64,000 nt of DNA from the NCBI RefSeq assembly GCF_000699445.3, contig NC_067196.1:84992364-85056363 (forward strand). Direction: 5' to 3'. The translations under genes were made by a program, and so were the position numbers. Of the stretch, positions 11,901-23,622 are shown piece after piece (position 1 is the stretch's first letter; every line of letters begins with the position of its first letter). Source of the stretch: Schistosoma haematobium. Its lineage: Eukaryota > Platyhelminthes > Trematoda > Strigeidida > Schistosomatidae. The notes beneath the pieces were generated by a model, which did no database searches, was not told where the DNA came from, and was given only the letters and a program-made list of their open reading frames with translations.

Positions 11901-14723
11901 CTATGAATGAAGCATCGGATGACAAGTGATCATGATATTCCAAGATGAAAAAAAGCGACAGGCAAATGTTCAATGTAAATTCAAGACCTACCATCCCTTA
12001 GTATTCACAAAGTTAACAAACTATGAATCCATAAATTGTTTACGTGTTCATGGTCTAGTTTTGACATGTTTAATGAAAAAAATCACTGAAGTTATTTAAT
12101 GCAAAATAAGTAAGAAACTTAAGAATACAGACGCTCTCAGACGAATGAGTGACTTCTCAAATGCTTAAATGAAAATAGAAAACATATTGAATGAGTTGAT
12201 TAAACGTGTTAGATTTGATTTTTAAAATACTTTCATGGGTTCAATTCATAGTGGAGTCGTGGATGTAAGCTGGCATTAAGGAGTTTTAGACTATGTTGAA
12301 ATAGCTGTTAAATACTTCCTGCTTTCCAATCATTGTCTAACTAAGGTCAGCTCATTATGATGTAACAGTTTCTACAGAGAGTTTTACAGAAGCAAGTTGA
12401 GATCTGATGATTTCAAGCATCTATATAATGCGAGGTAAAAAAGATTCAATTTCAAAAGGAAAAAATGCCTCCGGGTTACAGTAGTTCTCTATCTAATGTA
12501 GATTCATCATGAAAATTCCTGTTAAATACTAACGTTATACTTGGCGGCCTGTTTGAATATCTGGGATACCTGTTCCTCCGATCTAGATATTTCATCAAGT
12601 TATCTGTTTTGTTGTTTGTTTTAGCACATCATTATGTCTATTGTGCGCACAATTTATTCAGGCGCGTTTATGAAAAGTTTACAACCTTTCGCTATACGTG
12701 ATACAAAAAGGTACAATCAGTGACATCATGGTGGCTGGCAATATGCATTGAAACGAATGAACATTAATCAAATGTGGATTACCGAACTTCTAACATCTAA
12801 CTGGTCATCATTCAAAATTTATCGTCACAATCGATCAAGGTATAAGAAAAGGAAACTTGTTGAAATACTTTATGCTGAGAATTCTATGTTGTACCAAAAA
12901 TATGATGTTGAATAAAGCCTCTAATAATAAAAAAAATATAGTGTATCAAAGTAAGAAAAACTAATAGTAGTACAGAATGGACAAAGTACTTCATTTGCAT
13001 GACGTTGAAGGTTGTTATCTACAAGGTTATCAATGTTCACTAAGTAGGTTGTGTGTCATATCTAGTGATTCCAAACATTTTCCGTTTTATTTAGTAAGTA
13101 ATTACTGAACGGTAGATCGTAATTATTAACTAAGATTTTCATTTTACACCCCAACAATAGATTTATTAAATCATGAAAACATTACACATCAGAACACATA
13201 GCTTAATACTGTAGGTAGGTAAATTCAATTCATTATAAAAGCTTTCATGATTTCATTTGATAGTAAATCATACGAAATTTAGTCTTTCAGTGTGGAAAAG
13301 AAAAACAAAGTTTACATAATTAATAAATCCATCATTTATATTAAAGCTTTTATTCAATTCTAAGCAGGTCATAATCATCGAGGAATTACATGAGGAAATC
13401 TATGTTAGTGAACAGAATAATCACAAATTAGTAAAGAAAAATTATTGATTGATGACGATAGGTGATTAAGAAGTGTTGTTAATTTATCAGTAAGTAATAA
13501 TGTAACAGAAAATTCCGAAAATTTCTATACAGGGAATCAGAAACACTATTATTTTTAATAAATTATTTGGGATAAAAATCGACCTATTATAAACAGCTGA
13601 ACACAATAATTAGTATCGGGTTTGTGGAGATTATTAAGTTTTTGATTGAGTTCATGAACCGATTGATGTTAGACCACTGTTGGAAACCTGGAAGCACTGA
13701 ACGGCCGTTTCGTCCTATCGTCGGACTCCTCAGTAGTGCGCAACCACGATCCCGCTCGCGGGATTCGAACCCAGGGTCTTCAGTCTCGCGCGCGAATGCC
13801 TAGCCTACTGGACCAGTGAGCACTGCTGAGGAGTCCCACAACAGGACGAAACGGCCATCCAGTGCTTTCAGGTTCCTAACGGTGGTCTAACATCAATCGG
13901 TTCATGATCTCAATCAAAAACAATGTTATTAATCGATTAAATTTTATCATATCACTTTTATGGAAAGTGTTTAAGTGATCAAAGTAGTCAAGATATACAC
14001 ATTGTCAATCGGTCAATTTGAAAATAAACAAGATTTATTCTATGTGTATCAGTTCGACCGGTTTCGAGCATTGTCATCCAACCGCTGGTTACGATAATCG
14101 TCCAAACCCAGACCAGATAGTTCTCACTTATCAACATGACTCAACCCAGTAGTCAGTGACTTCGTGAACTGACACTAAGTGGTGATTTGGCCAGCCTAAC
14201 GTTTTTCCAACCTATTCCCATACTCGCCAGCATCGTGCTTTTAGGTTGGTGGTTATTTAGTACAAGCAATACAATTCTGAATTATATCAGTCGATGTGGA
14301 TCCACAGGCTTATCGAGTCTGCCATTTGTATTTATATCCGGCATTTCTCAATGAGTGACCTCAACATACAGCAGGAATGATTTGAAGACAGCTGAGACGG
14401 TTACAACACTGTTTCATACTATTTACTTTCAGATAATAGATAGTATCGTTGATCGTAACATTAATAATATGTGGTCAACTACATGAACGTTTGATAGAAT
14501 TCTCTTTTTCAAAAAACACCAATACACGTAAAAACTATACAAAAAATACTTACTTTGGCCTGCTGAAGTAGATTTTGTGCAACTTCCATAGAACTCCAAT
14601 CCCATGTTGCTTTTAATCGTCGATTGTCTGAATATCCAGGCAAAACTTTGAAATAAGACAATAAACTATATCCATCATCTGCTTTCTCACTCAGATTTTT
14701 TGATTTGATTGGCATTTGTATGA
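8934..14723 (-). CDS. FN3-like single-pass membrane protein with His-rich tail (3' exons)
   Basis: Two exons join in phase: 14554..14723 (acceptor ttcag, donor gtaagt) and 11009..8934 (acceptor ccattag, stop before 8934). The join makes a fibronectin-III-like domain: KATWDW in the first exon, then ILYYNDLD and LTNLHPDTKYLICFRV in the second. A Ser run and a low-complexity ectodomain follow. One hydrophobic segment of about 25 residues (genomic about 10482-10556, WTAVLCSLIG...FSIL) is followed by basic residues. The cytoplasmic tail of about 515 residues holds an acidic DDDNDDDEEE patch, a long His-rich stretch (about 10170-10310) and many Asn/Thr/Ser runs. Upstream exons are not identified and may lie beyond the RTE cluster or be unrecognisable here. 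The exon calls are solid; the name and function are unknown. Confidence 0.75.
11170..11290 (+). repeat. decayed Smα-like hammerhead SINE
   Basis: The order acccagttg...caaattccgaattgaacaaaacgc...cgtggattcaact parallels the Smα-like motif at 52550-52610 and 40090-40140, with the core boxes mutated. Confidence 0.4.
11366..11753 (-). pseudogene. non-LTR reverse transcriptase fragment
   Basis: The minus strand encodes SGIRQGCPLSPFLFNFIIDI and LEYADDIVLFGEDADKM, the RT palm region with the YADD catalytic box. A frame change near 11520-11560 leads to a FSPSKYKLLLQDW segment. Both ends are missing. It lies in the intron of the membrane-protein gene and resembles the RT at 62335-63531 more than the RTE copies at 17-28 kb. 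Confidence 0.75.
11770..12535. other. intron sequence, no gene seen
   Basis: AT-rich intronic DNA. A weak hammerhead-SINE relic may lie at about 12235-12300 (gtggatgtaagctggc... compared with gtggatgcgcactgctg...). Confidence 0.35.
12540..12930 (+). repeat. R1 interspersed repeat, uninterrupted copy
   Basis: Matches 51573-51713 plus 52203-52440 through its length, where an RTE insertion splits the second copy. Ends near gaataaagcc. No coding sequence is seen. This copy shows what the target looked like before that insertion. Confidence 0.7.
13694..13739 (-). ncRNA. hammerhead ribozyme motif
   Basis: On the minus strand: stem I gcact/agtgc, core CTGAGGA, stem II GTCC/GGAC, GAAAC, short cggccg stem III and cleavage triplet GTT. 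All invariant core bases are present. Confidence 0.75.
13820..13865 (+). ncRNA. hammerhead ribozyme motif
   Basis: Stem I gcactg/cagtgc is a perfect 6-bp match. The core CTGAGGA is at 13826-13832, stem II is GTCC/GGAC, then GAAAC. The cleavage triplet is ATC, which fits the NUH rule. Short stem III of the schistosome type. Confidence 0.8.
14085..14260 (-). pseudogene. RT C-terminal fragment, decayed
   Basis: Parallels 32870-33050 (minus-strand RT C-terminus: PGWG, KARGGR-type blocks) with many substitutions. No open frame remains. Confidence 0.5.
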
Positions 14724-14984
14724 CTGAATAATAATTATAGAGTTAACCGTTTTGCTGATGATGGGAATTCAATTATAATTCATGATATGGTTTCTGTTTC
14801 CTTTTTCATCCTACAATCGGCAATAACTCTGCGCAATGTAAAGTAGAAATAAGTGATTGCTGTTAGGGGATTGTAGAAACTATTGAATTTACTAGTTTAC
14901 ACTATGCACTAATCTTCATTAAACAACCACTGAATAAAAGAAAGTACTTGATAGTTGTCTCTTTCGGATATGAAACTCCCTATC

Positions 14985-15155
14985 AGAGTGGATCAAGTGG
15001 TCAAAAGATTTGGCACTCGCAGGGGAACTTGAATGTCTTGGGTTCGATCTTCCGTTATAGATCCCAAAGACTGAAGAGTTCCATACTAGAAAGGAATACT
15101 TGTCCAGTGTTTCCACGTTTTTGCAATGGTCATTTAACTAAGAGCAGTCCATGAT
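14985..15155 (+). repeat. decayed hammerhead SINE
   Basis: Box-B-like gggttcgatctt at 15039-15050 is followed by a degraded hammerhead (actgaagagttccatactagaaagg...) and gtccagtgtttccacg, the usual post-cleavage sequence of the family. GAAAC is lost. Confidence 0.55.
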
Positions 15156-15382
15156 GTAAACTTTACAAATAAATGAGCCGAATATTAAGAATTATTCTAA
15201 TTTATGAAAGCAAACATTTCCCAATCTTCATACTATTTTATGGGTCAGGTTGTTATCGATCTTGAATTCATCGAGGAATATGATTAAAAAAATTCTAGTT
15301 TTGACGTATAGATTGTTTTGTAGAATATTCGACTAGACTGAATACTGAATATCGTTTATTTTCATTACCACTAATTAAGAAA

Positions 15383-15779
15383 CTAAAACAACATTGGATA
15401 ATATTCATTGTGATCCCCTGCTTCTCTGTTTCGAATGATGCTTTGATGATTCTGGATCCGTGAGATTTCCATCCTACAAAAGCATTTCGTGCTACTTTGG
15501 ACAGCATTAGAGAAACTCCCTGAGTGTGTGGAGCAATTTCCTCTTCGTGACCGGAGTATAGTAGCATCTCTCCCGTATCTAGCCTTTGTTGTCCAGCTTG
15601 GGTCCAATGGGTTTCGCTGATTCCCAGTACTGCCAAGTTGTATTTCCTCATTTCCGTTGCTATTTGACTGGTCTTCCTGGTCTCCCACTGGGGTCGCTAA
15701 CCCCATGTCCAACCCTCCTCGTTTACCCGGGCTTGGGACCGGCAGTAACTCTAGAAGAGCTACAGGCGGAGTTTTTCTA
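15383..15779 (-). mobile_element. RTE element fragment, reverse, internal deletion
   Basis: From 15779 downward the minus strand matches the 5' UTR of the full copies (aactccgcctgtagctctt...) and then jumps from ggggttagcgacccc straight to the codon region for the [12 protein letters not shown] block. About 220 bp present in the full copies is skipped. The endonuclease N-terminus ([11 protein letters not shown]..., [18 protein letters not shown]) follows until sequence identity stops at about 15383, so the RT half is absent. Confidence 0.8.
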
Positions 15780-15789
15780 TTAACTAATC

Positions 15790-16485
15790 AACAGTTTTTA
15801 TTGCTTGATCACTGAGCAATGAATAATATCATATTTATCTAGCTTTTTTGATTCTGATTGAATTCTGTCAATCAAGTTGGAATCTGATCATTACTCTAAG
15901 CGATTCAAAATCACAACCGCTATATTTTGATATAACATGGTTGAAGGTAGTCTTTAGGAAACTCAGGAACTTGGTTCCGTGCCGGTTGTCATTCATCAGC
16001 AAACAGGATTTACAAATATGCTTGATGCATGTTTGAATTCCAGAGTACATCCGTTCACTCAAGATTGCAGACACGCCTTATTGATGAATGTCAACGAACA
16101 CAGAGTTTAAGTCCTGAATTTTTTCCTGATTACCCCCGACCACTTAACATTAATTTACTCAGTTAACTGAACTGTATCAAACACGTTTACAATGTTCCCA
16201 CAAACTTCAGTGAAATGATATTTTAATATACTGTAGATAAATTTAAACCGTTGAAAGTATCGCGCAAGAAGTGATGAACTATGATACACTAGGTAATTAT
16301 GACAGTGACAGACTATCTGTGGTCTAGGATTACATATGCTCAAATTCATATGGGAGCACTACATTCTGGTGCAAGTAATCCTGGAAAAGGGAACACTAAT
16401 TTTACTGTGGTTACAGATGCACTTTACAGTTGAGTAGAACATGCCTTCTTACAAGTAATGGAAGAAGTTAGTAAATGTCTGACCT
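15790..16485. other. no gene seen
   Basis: Unique-looking AT-rich sequence. The small ORFs overlap on both strands and carry no motif. Confidence 0.4.
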
Positions 16486-16489
16486 AAAA

Positions 16490-16760
16490 ATAGTACACCT
16501 CACCTTGTTCTACGGCTGTCCATTTCGCGTGCTAAGAATTTCAAAGTACGAAGCCAACACATCACTATGTACTTAGAAAACAATTATCTTTAACTGGTCT
16601 GCAATAATTGTTCCTTAGGCTTTCTTATCAGTCTCACATGTTGCCAAGACCACTAGTGAAGTTTCCTTTCAATAATATAGGCAATCATGTATCAGCAACC
16701 GCCCTCATACCTCTAATAGAATTACAGGGAAACCTAGTTACAGATCAGTTTCATCAAGGT
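16490..16760 (+). repeat. diverged family D repeat
   Basis: Follows the order of the 39777-40045 copy (tacacctcacctt..., the reference ctcatacctctaacagcac block near the end) with many differences. No coding capacity. Confidence 0.5.
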
Positions 16761-16911
16761 TTTTCAGGATAACAACAAAGAAAATATGTTTGTGCAAACC
16801 ACTCCAGGAGTTCTAAAGTCTATATATAATAACAAAATAATATTTTTTTCTTGAAAAAATGATCATTCTGAGGATGGGAGAAAACTTTATTACAAAGTTT
16901 TAGCCATAGTT

Positions 16912-19900
16912 AACTCCGCCTGTAGCTCTTCTAGAGCTACTGCCGGTCCCAAGCCCGGGTAAAGGAGGAGGGTTGGGCATGGGGTTAGCGTCCCCATCCC
17001 GTAGAAAACTAACTCGCTAAAAAAACGCTTACCAGAAAAAATAATTCAAACCATTTTAACTCTGCCCTGAGAGTTAGAAGGTCTTCATTTAGAAGAATTA
17101 TGACGCTTCATGGTGAAAGCCGAATTCCTTCGGAAGCCACGAGGCCGATGCCCCTTCTAACAACCAGAAAAACAATTTTTATAGGTACATGGAACGTTAG
17201 AACAATGTGGGAAACCGGGAAGACCAGCCAAATAGCAACGGAAATGAGGAGATACAACTTGGCAGTACTGGGAATCAGCGAAACCCACTGGACCCAAGCT
17301 GGACAGAAAAGGCTAGCTACGGGAGAGATGCTGCTATACTCCGGTCACGAAGAGGAAAATGCTCCACACACACAGGGAGTTGCTCTTATGCTGTCCAAAG
17401 TAGCACGAAATGCACTTGTAGGATGGGAATCCCACGGATCCAGAATCATCAAAGCATCATTCAAAACAAAGAAGGAGGGGATCTTAATGAATATTATCCA
17501 ATGTTATGCACCCACCAATGATAGCAACGACGACATTAAAGATCAATTCTACGAGCGGCTGCAGTCAATCATAGAGAAATGCTCAAGAAAGGACCTCACC
17601 ATTCTAATGGGAGATCTAAATGCCAAGGTCGGAATAGACAACACTGGATATGAAGATATTATGGGACGACATGGACTGGGAGAGAGGAACGAAAATGGAG
17701 AAAGATTTGCAAATTTGTGTGCATTCAACAAATTAGTCATAGGAGGCACAATATTTCCACACAAACGTATACACAAGGCTACATGGATCTCACCGGACCA
17801 CACTACAGAGAACCAGATAGACCATATTTGCATCAACAAAAAATTCCGAAGGACAATGGAAGATGTGAGAACCAGGAGAGGAGCTGACGTAGCTTCAGAT
17901 CACCACCTAGTTGTAGCCAATTTGAAACTGAAGCTAAAAAAGAACTGGACAAGTGGACAAACAGCACTACAAAGGTTCAATACAGCCTTCCTTCGAGATA
18001 CTGACAAACTCAATGAATTCAAGATAGCTCTCAACAACAGATTCCAAGCCTTTCAAGATCTACTGAAGGAAGAAGAAACTACTATGGAGGACAACTGGAA
18101 AGGCATCAAAGAAACATTGACTTCAACGTGTCAAGAGGTTCTGGGCCTAAAGAAACACCATCATAAGGAATGGATCTCTACAGAAACACTGGACAAGATC
18201 AAAGAAAGGAACAACAAGAAGGCAGCAATAAACAACAGCCAAACACGAGCAGAGAAAGTCCAAGCACAAGCTGAATACATAGAAGCAAACAAACAAGTGA
18301 AGAGGAGCATTAGAGCAGACAGGAAGAAATACGTGGAAGAATTAGCAACGACGGCAGAAAAAGCTGCTAGAGAAGGAAATATGAAACAGCTCTACGATAC
18401 AACGAAGAAACTATCAGGGAAATACAGTAAACCAGAGAGGCCGGTCAAAGACAAAGAAGGCAAGCCAATCACTGAAATTCAACAACAGCGAAACAGATGG
18501 GTAGAATACTTCGAGGAACTCCTGAATAGGCCGGCTCCAATGAATCCACCGAACATCGAAGCAGCACACACAGATCTTCCTATAGATGTCAACCCACCAA
18601 CGACGGAAGAAATTAGAATGGCCGTCAGACAAATCAAGAACGGGAAAGCAGCGGGACCCGACAACATACCAGCTGAAGCACTGAAATCAGACATCGAAGC
18701 AACCACAAGCATGCTTTATCTTCTATTCAACAAGATTTGGGAGGAGGAACAAATGCCGATGGACTGGAAAGAAGGACACCTCGTCGAGATTCCAAAGAAA
18801 GGAGATCTGAGCAAATGTGAAAACTACAGAGGCATTACACTACTGTCAATACCAGGGAAAGTCTTCAACAGATTGTTGCTGAACCGGATGAAGGATGCAC
18901 TAGACGCCCAACTTCGCGATCAACAAGCTGGATTCCGTAAGGATCGGTCGTGCACAGACCAAATTGCAACACTACGGATCATCGTCGAACAATCAGTTGA
19001 GTGGAACTCGTCACTATACATCAACTTCATTGATTATGAAAAGGCATTCGACAGTGTAGATAGGAGGACATTATGGAAACTTCTTCGACACTACGGAGTT
19101 CCTGAGAAGATTGTCAATATTATCCGGAACTCATACGACGGACTACAGTGCAAAGTAGTGCATGGAGGACAGCTGACAGATGCATTCCAAGTAAGGACCG
19201 GAGTCAGACAAGGCTGTTTACTCTCTCTCTTCCTCTTTCTTCTGGTGGTCGACTGGATTATGAAGACCTCGACATCTGAAGGAAAACACGGAATACAATG
19301 GACAGCTCAGAACCAATTAGACGATCTGGACTTCGCAGATGACCTAGCCCTCCTATCACGTACACGTGAACAGATTCAGATAAAGACAGCCAATGTAGCA
19401 GGAGTCTCTGCATCAGTAGGCCTCAGTATACACAAAGGGAAAACCAAGGTCCTCAAATTCAAAGCGGAGAACAGCAATCCAATCACACTTGATGGCGAAA
19501 CTCTGGAAGATGTAGAGTCCTTCACATATCTGGGAAGCATCGTCGATAGACATGGAGGTTCAGATGCAGACGTAAAGGCGAGGATTGGCAAAGCAAGGGC
19601 CGCATTCCTACAATTGAAGAACATATGGAACTCAAAACAACTTTCAACCAATATCAAAGTGAGAATCTTTAATACGAACGTCAAGGCAGTTCTACTGTAT
19701 GGAGCTGAAACTTGGAGAACTACAACAACCACAATCAAGAAAGTACAAGTATTTATAAATAGCTGTCTACGCAAGATACTCAACATCCATTGGCCGGATA
19801 CCATCAGCAATAGCCTTCTGTGGGAGAGAACAAACCAACTTACAGCTGAAGAAGAAATTAGGAAAAGACGATGGAAATGGATAGGACATACATTACGCAA

Positions 19901-20129
19901 ATCGTCAAACTGCATCACGAGGCAAGCCCTAACTTGGAATCCTGAAGGGAAGCGAAAAAGAGGAAGGCCAAAGAACACATTGCGTCGGATAATAGAAGCA
20001 GATATGAAAAGGATGAATTACAACTGGAAGGAGCTGGAAAGGATTGCCCAGGACAGGGTTGGATGGAGAATGCTGGTGAGCGACCTATGCTCCTTCACGA
20101 GGAGTAACAGGTGTAAGTAAGTAAGTAAG
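16912..20129 (+). mobile_element. near-full-length RTE (SR2-like) retrotransposon, copy 1
   Basis: Starts at aactccgcctg, carries a 188-bp 5' leader and one long ORF, and ends in a GTAA tetranucleotide tail. Flanked by tttagccatagtt at 16899-16911 and 20130-20142, a 13-bp target-site duplication. Short simple-repeat tails and an apurinic endonuclease plus RT in one ORF are typical of the RTE clade. Assignment to the schistosome SR2 lineage is by resemblance only. Confidence 0.9.
17100..20120 (+). CDS. RTE endonuclease-reverse transcriptase, 1006 aa
   Basis: Single polyprotein that nicks target DNA and reverse-transcribes the element RNA. Residues about 25-285 form an AP-endonuclease-like domain: GTWNVRT (Asn), ISETHW (Glu), GDLNAKVG (Asp/Asn) and ASDHHLV (Asp-His). 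A Lys/Glu-rich linker, probably coiled, spans about 330-470. The RT domain covers about 500-790: [50 protein letters not shown] and the catalytic FADDLALLS. The C-terminal part has the thumb-like [13 protein letters not shown] and GRPKNTLRR blocks. No stop or frameshift interrupts it, so it may be active. The start is the first ATG after the leader; copy 2 lacks this ATG and begins 16 codons later, so translation may really begin at the later Met. Confidence 0.9.
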   Translation: MTLHGESRIPSEATRPMPLLTTRKTIFIGTWNVRTMWETGKTSQIATEMRRYNLAVLGISETHWTQAGQKRLATGEMLLYSGHEEENAPHTQGVALMLSKVARNALVGWESHGSRIIKASFKTKKEGILMNIIQCYAPTNDSNDDIKDQFYERLQSIIEKCSRKDLTILMGDLNAKVGIDNTGYEDIMGRHGLGERNENGERFANLCAFNKLVIGGTIFPHKRIHKATWISPDHTTENQIDHICINKKFRRTMEDVRTRRGADVASDHHLVVANLKLKLKKNWTSGQTALQRFNTAFLRDTDKLNEFKIALNNRFQAFQDLLKEEETTMEDNWKGIKETLTSTCQEVLGLKKHHHKEWISTETLDKIKERNNKKAAINNSQTRAEKVQAQAEYIEANKQVKRSIRADRKKYVEELATTAEKAAREGNMKQLYDTTKKLSGKYSKPERPVKDKEGKPITEIQQQRNRWVEYFEELLNRPAPMNPPNIEAAHTDLPIDVNPPTTEEIRMAVRQIKNGKAAGPDNIPAEALKSDIEATTSMLYLLFNKIWEEEQMPMDWKEGHLVEIPKKGDLSKCENYRGITLLSIPGKVFNRLLLNRMKDALDAQLRDQQAGFRKDRSCTDQIATLRIIVEQSVEWNSSLYINFIDYEKAFDSVDRRTLWKLLRHYGVPEKIVNIIRNSYDGLQCKVVHGGQLTDAFQVRTGVRQGCLLSLFLFLLVVDWIMKTSTSEGKHGIQWTAQNQLDDLDFADDLALLSRTREQIQIKTANVAGVSASVGLSIHKGKTKVLKFKAENSNPITLDGETLEDVESFTYLGSIVDRHGGSDADVKARIGKARAAFLQLKNIWNSKQLSTNIKVRIFNTNVKAVLLYGAETWRTTTTTIKKVQVFINSCLRKILNIHWPDTISNSLLWERTNQLTAEEEIRKRRWKWIGHTLRKSSNCITRQALTWNPEGKRKRGRPKNTLRRIIEADMKRMNYNWKELERIAQDRVGWRMLVSDLCSFTRSNRCK

Positions 20130-20142
20130 TTTAGCCATAGTT

Positions 20143-21670
20143 TAACATTCATTGAGAGTTGAAATAAAATTGATTAGAAAAACGCATCATCCGCTTATGT
20201 TAACTGAAATAATTTGGACACACTTAAAAATGAAATGAAATTAGGCTAGTAAAGTTTGATGAATCTTTGACAATTCCCCTACCTCTATAAAAAAATTAGA
20301 TTATTCTCTTAAAATATTTTAATTTATATTTTTATTACTCAAAATCTTTTTTTCCCATTTAATAAGTTTTATCCTCTTTCGACCATCTCCTTGCTTATTC
20401 ACTTTCTATAATGAAAACAAAATCTTGATCAACTAAAGAAAATGAGAATAAACATTTCTTTCTCTAAGATTATTCTTAGTTATTTTGGGCATAAAATAGA
20501 GTTTTAATCGATACTTCAATAAAGTAGAATGAGGGTCATTGATAAATTAGACTTGGATGGTATGCAGAAAAAAAATGACAGACAACAATCCAGGTTATTT
20601 CATCGGTTATTCAATTAAAGTATCTACCTATGTATCTTAATCAACCATATAAATAATTTCATGTCAATCATTTTTATGAAATGGATTATTATTGTATACC
20701 TGAATAGTTTTAGGATTATAGAAAAGAAATGTTGGGTAATTGAGGAAATATAAATAGATAAGTACAATTTATTCAGGAATAAAGTTTGATAAATAGATAG
20801 CCGTTATGTGTATGTTTGTGAAATTTAATCTTTTAAGTATGCGCTGCATGATATAGGAGGAAATAATCCATTTTGTGTTTTAAAGTTTGAAACTAAATAT
20901 CAGGATATTAGGGGATCAGAAACAGTCAGGGTTCAGCTTGGAAATTAGCTGGATATCGACATAGTCAGCACTTTCTAGTAAGTATATAATGCCATCTGGT
21001 TGGTAAGCTCCGAGCAACATTTAATGATTAGACAAATTCCACATTGAATACTACTCAGTGATCAATCAATATGAACAGCACAGTCCTACAAGAGGTCATT
21101 AATTCCCATAGTAGTGTAGAGGTCACAGTTATGTGATATGTGACTTGGATTCGAGCCACGTGTGGGTCATAAGTTCCCACAAGACCACAAATCGACGTTG
21201 CAGTGGAACCACCTGCTTCGTACACCCCTAGTTAGAGGTCATGGGTTGGATACAGAACATGCGTTGTTGAAGAATTCTAAACTAAAATGAAATGACAGTC
21301 CAGTGCTTCTTAGCTAGTTAGTCAATGTCAATTCAAGATGAATATTACTTCCGTTTAGTAATAAGTAGTATAGGTGAACAGAGTACCACCTTTTGATTAG
21401 TTACCATATGAATTCTATGGTAAACTGGGATTGTTTGATTAAAGTTAATATTTCCGATCAACATAACTACATATTGTTTATGGATTTTAATTTTTGGATT
21501 ACATTCAAAAGCTAGGAAGCAAGTGTAATACAATAAATTCATATTATATTTCATGCATTGTTATAATTTATAGGTTGATTTCAGTATTTCATATTATTGA
21601 ACTCAGTAATTTAATTCTGCTCAAACTAATAGCTTTAATATGTCCTTACCAGGTTGAATGATAAACTGAT
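20143..21670. other. no gene; scattered SINE relics
   Basis: No convincing ORF. Around 21225-21340 is a decayed hammerhead-SINE 3' half (gaagaattctaaactaaaatgaaa...cagtccagtgcttctt). Around 20935-21085 a weak match to the second tRNA-SINE family (49975-50165) may exist. Confidence 0.4.
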
Positions 21671-21674
21671 ATTA

Positions 21675-21985
21675 GTTAGATAACTTTTGGAAACCAGGAA
21701 GCACTGGACATCTATTTCGTCCTAGTATATGACTCCTATAGTGGATTGGTCAAAGCTAGACATTAACACCGTTTGATGCTGTCTCAGTGGTCTGGAGGTT
21801 AAGGGTTCGCGTACGGGAACAAATATGCTGGGTTCCATTCTCAAATGTGGGATTGTGGATGTGCATGGCGAGAAGTCCTACAACAGGAGGAAACGGCCGT
21901 CCAATGCTCCCATGTTTTCAATAGTGGTCTAACATTGATCGATTCATGATTGCAATGAAATTCATCCAGAACCCTATACTGATCA
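21675..21985 (+). mobile_element. hammerhead SINE, inverted 5' partial copy
   Basis: The left part (21675-21737) is the reverse complement of the family's hammerhead plus 3' region. It joins a forward unit with the head at about 21765-21850 (ctagacattaacaccg, box-A-like gtggtctggaggttaag), a degraded hammerhead at 21858-21908 and a 3' end reading ccctatactga. The core of both hammerheads is damaged. No clear TSD found. Confidence 0.65.
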
Positions 21986-22719
21986 TTTTCAAATATTTTT
22001 TTCATTCTAGGTCGTCATTTTTATGATAAATCTGTTGTTTAAGCAACATTTAAAAGCTTTGCCACATTATGTATGCCCGTAACAGGGTTGTATTTCATAG
22101 AGACAGTTGTAAGCCGGAAATCTTGCAGGTTATGGGAAATTTAAGAACTTCCGGATGAAATAAAAGTTCACTGTAGATTTCATTTAAAAATGTTTTATTT
22201 GCTTGCGATATAGATCTATCTGTTCATTGCTTGTTGGTTTTCATTTGCATAAACGGATAAAAGTTTTTCATGATTAACTATATATATTCAAACATTATCC
22301 AATTCTCATTGATTTTTCCTAAATATTGATTACTGATACCAGTAGGAACGTAGAAAACCTAATTCTAGGTTATTCATATTGATTTTCAATTCATAAATTC
22401 ACACTAGTCATTTGCCTCGTATTAACAATTTGAACACTAACTAAAAACGGAATTCTCCTATTTAAAATGACTTAGTGTAATATTATATTAAAATCAATAT
22501 CACTATGAGAACACTAAGAATTATTACATTGGTTCAATAAAAAGTATCTGTGGTTTTATAGAGAGACAAAAAATTCAATAAATTAATGAAACCCAGAAAA
22601 ATAAATTGTCATTTACGTGTTTATCTATTTTTCAATGATTATTCAATAATAAGTGATTTGAGAATACTTCTGAATCAGGAACTTGAAAAGGAAATTAGAT
22701 TAATGTTGGTCTTAACGAC

Positions 22720-23165
22720 CTGGGAGCGTGACCGCAGAGCCCAAGGGACAACTGCTTCAGGCCGGTCGCGCACGACATTTTCGTGGAAGGTTTTTAATGT
22801 GTTAGCTCCGTTCTTCAAAGGGCCTTACTGCCAGAGACGGAAATCCGTGAGGTAAGGTGAGGTGTGACATTTTTAGGGTCGACCTTTTCTAACCCCACCT
22901 CTCCTTGTGGGAAAGCAGCATCGCTGTCATGCTGGTTATCTGAGGGAAACGCCTTACTGCTGCCACACCCCTCTACAGTCAGCAGTACGACTTCGCCCTC
23001 AGACCTTGAGTTGCTGCTTTTAGTCTTACCGTTCTCCAATCGACCTGCCTGGCATGGTAGAACCTACAGGAACATATGTTCCAGCCAATATAGCTCGGTT
23101 GGGTCATCACGATGGGCAAGCCTGACCACCGCGTCAAGGTAGCAGCTTCGGTCGGAACTTCTGAA
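22720..23165 (-). repeat. family D repeat, reverse copy
   Basis: Reverse complement of the 28905-29260 and 39497-39830 sequence, starting with the gctaccttgacg block near 23145. Contains blocks reading as short ORFs on both strands, none recognisable as a protein family. Confidence 0.65.
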
Positions 23166-23167
23166 TA

Positions 23168-23610
23168 GGAGTTAGAACAAACTGTTCAATTACAAAGTTA
23201 ATTATGTAAATATTAAGAGAGTATGGTGTGTACATGTGATGAGAACATTATCATAATCTATACAAAATGACATTTAATTTTGAAGCGAATGACAGAATTT
23301 TGTACGGGTTACATTGTGTGAAACTGTTATATCTTGCCAAATGGTGTACTCTCAAAAAGAGTTCGTCAGAGATGTAAAATTTGAGAGTTCATTGAACGAC
23401 ACAGGTCTTGAATATTTGTTGGATAGTTACATCATTTAAGTTGCAGACTACACATACATTTTGACTTCTCTCGACGTAATTTGCTGGGTTCCGAGGTTTT
23501 TTATATTATGTTATGAAAAATCCTGAAATATTTACGACATTACTTTGGTGTACAAGCGAGAACTCATTAGGATTTTTGAATCCATTTTACAACTTGATTT
23601 GTGAATGATC
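23168..23610. other. no gene seen
   Basis: AT-rich spacer between repeats; nothing recognised. Confidence 0.4.
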
Positions 23611-23622
23611 AACTTGGCATTA

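Larger units (their letters stand above)
13611..13925. mobile_element. hammerhead SINE with inverted partner
   Basis: A minus-strand unit (13611-13815) carries box B (ggattcgaaccc, 13768-13779 on the plus strand), box A and a hammerhead. A plus-strand partial copy (13820-13925), made only of hammerhead and 3' end, abuts it. Both end in the shared block about catcaatcggttcatga. Nothing else lies between them, so the two hammerheads face outward on opposite strands. Confidence 0.75.

Noticed and set aside
13760..13815. Possible genuine tRNA gene (minus strand) suggested by boxes A and B
   Set aside because: No cloverleaf with acceptor stem could be made; it is the head of a SINE repeated through the window.
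19376..19978. 200-aa minus-strand ORF, and similar ORFs at 26024-26689 and 27514-28116
   Set aside because: Antisense shadows of the RTE coding region; composition and repetition follow the sense RT frame.
22586..23142. ORFs across the family D repeat (89 and 92 aa)
   Set aside because: Repeat copies do not preserve the frames, and no motif is present.
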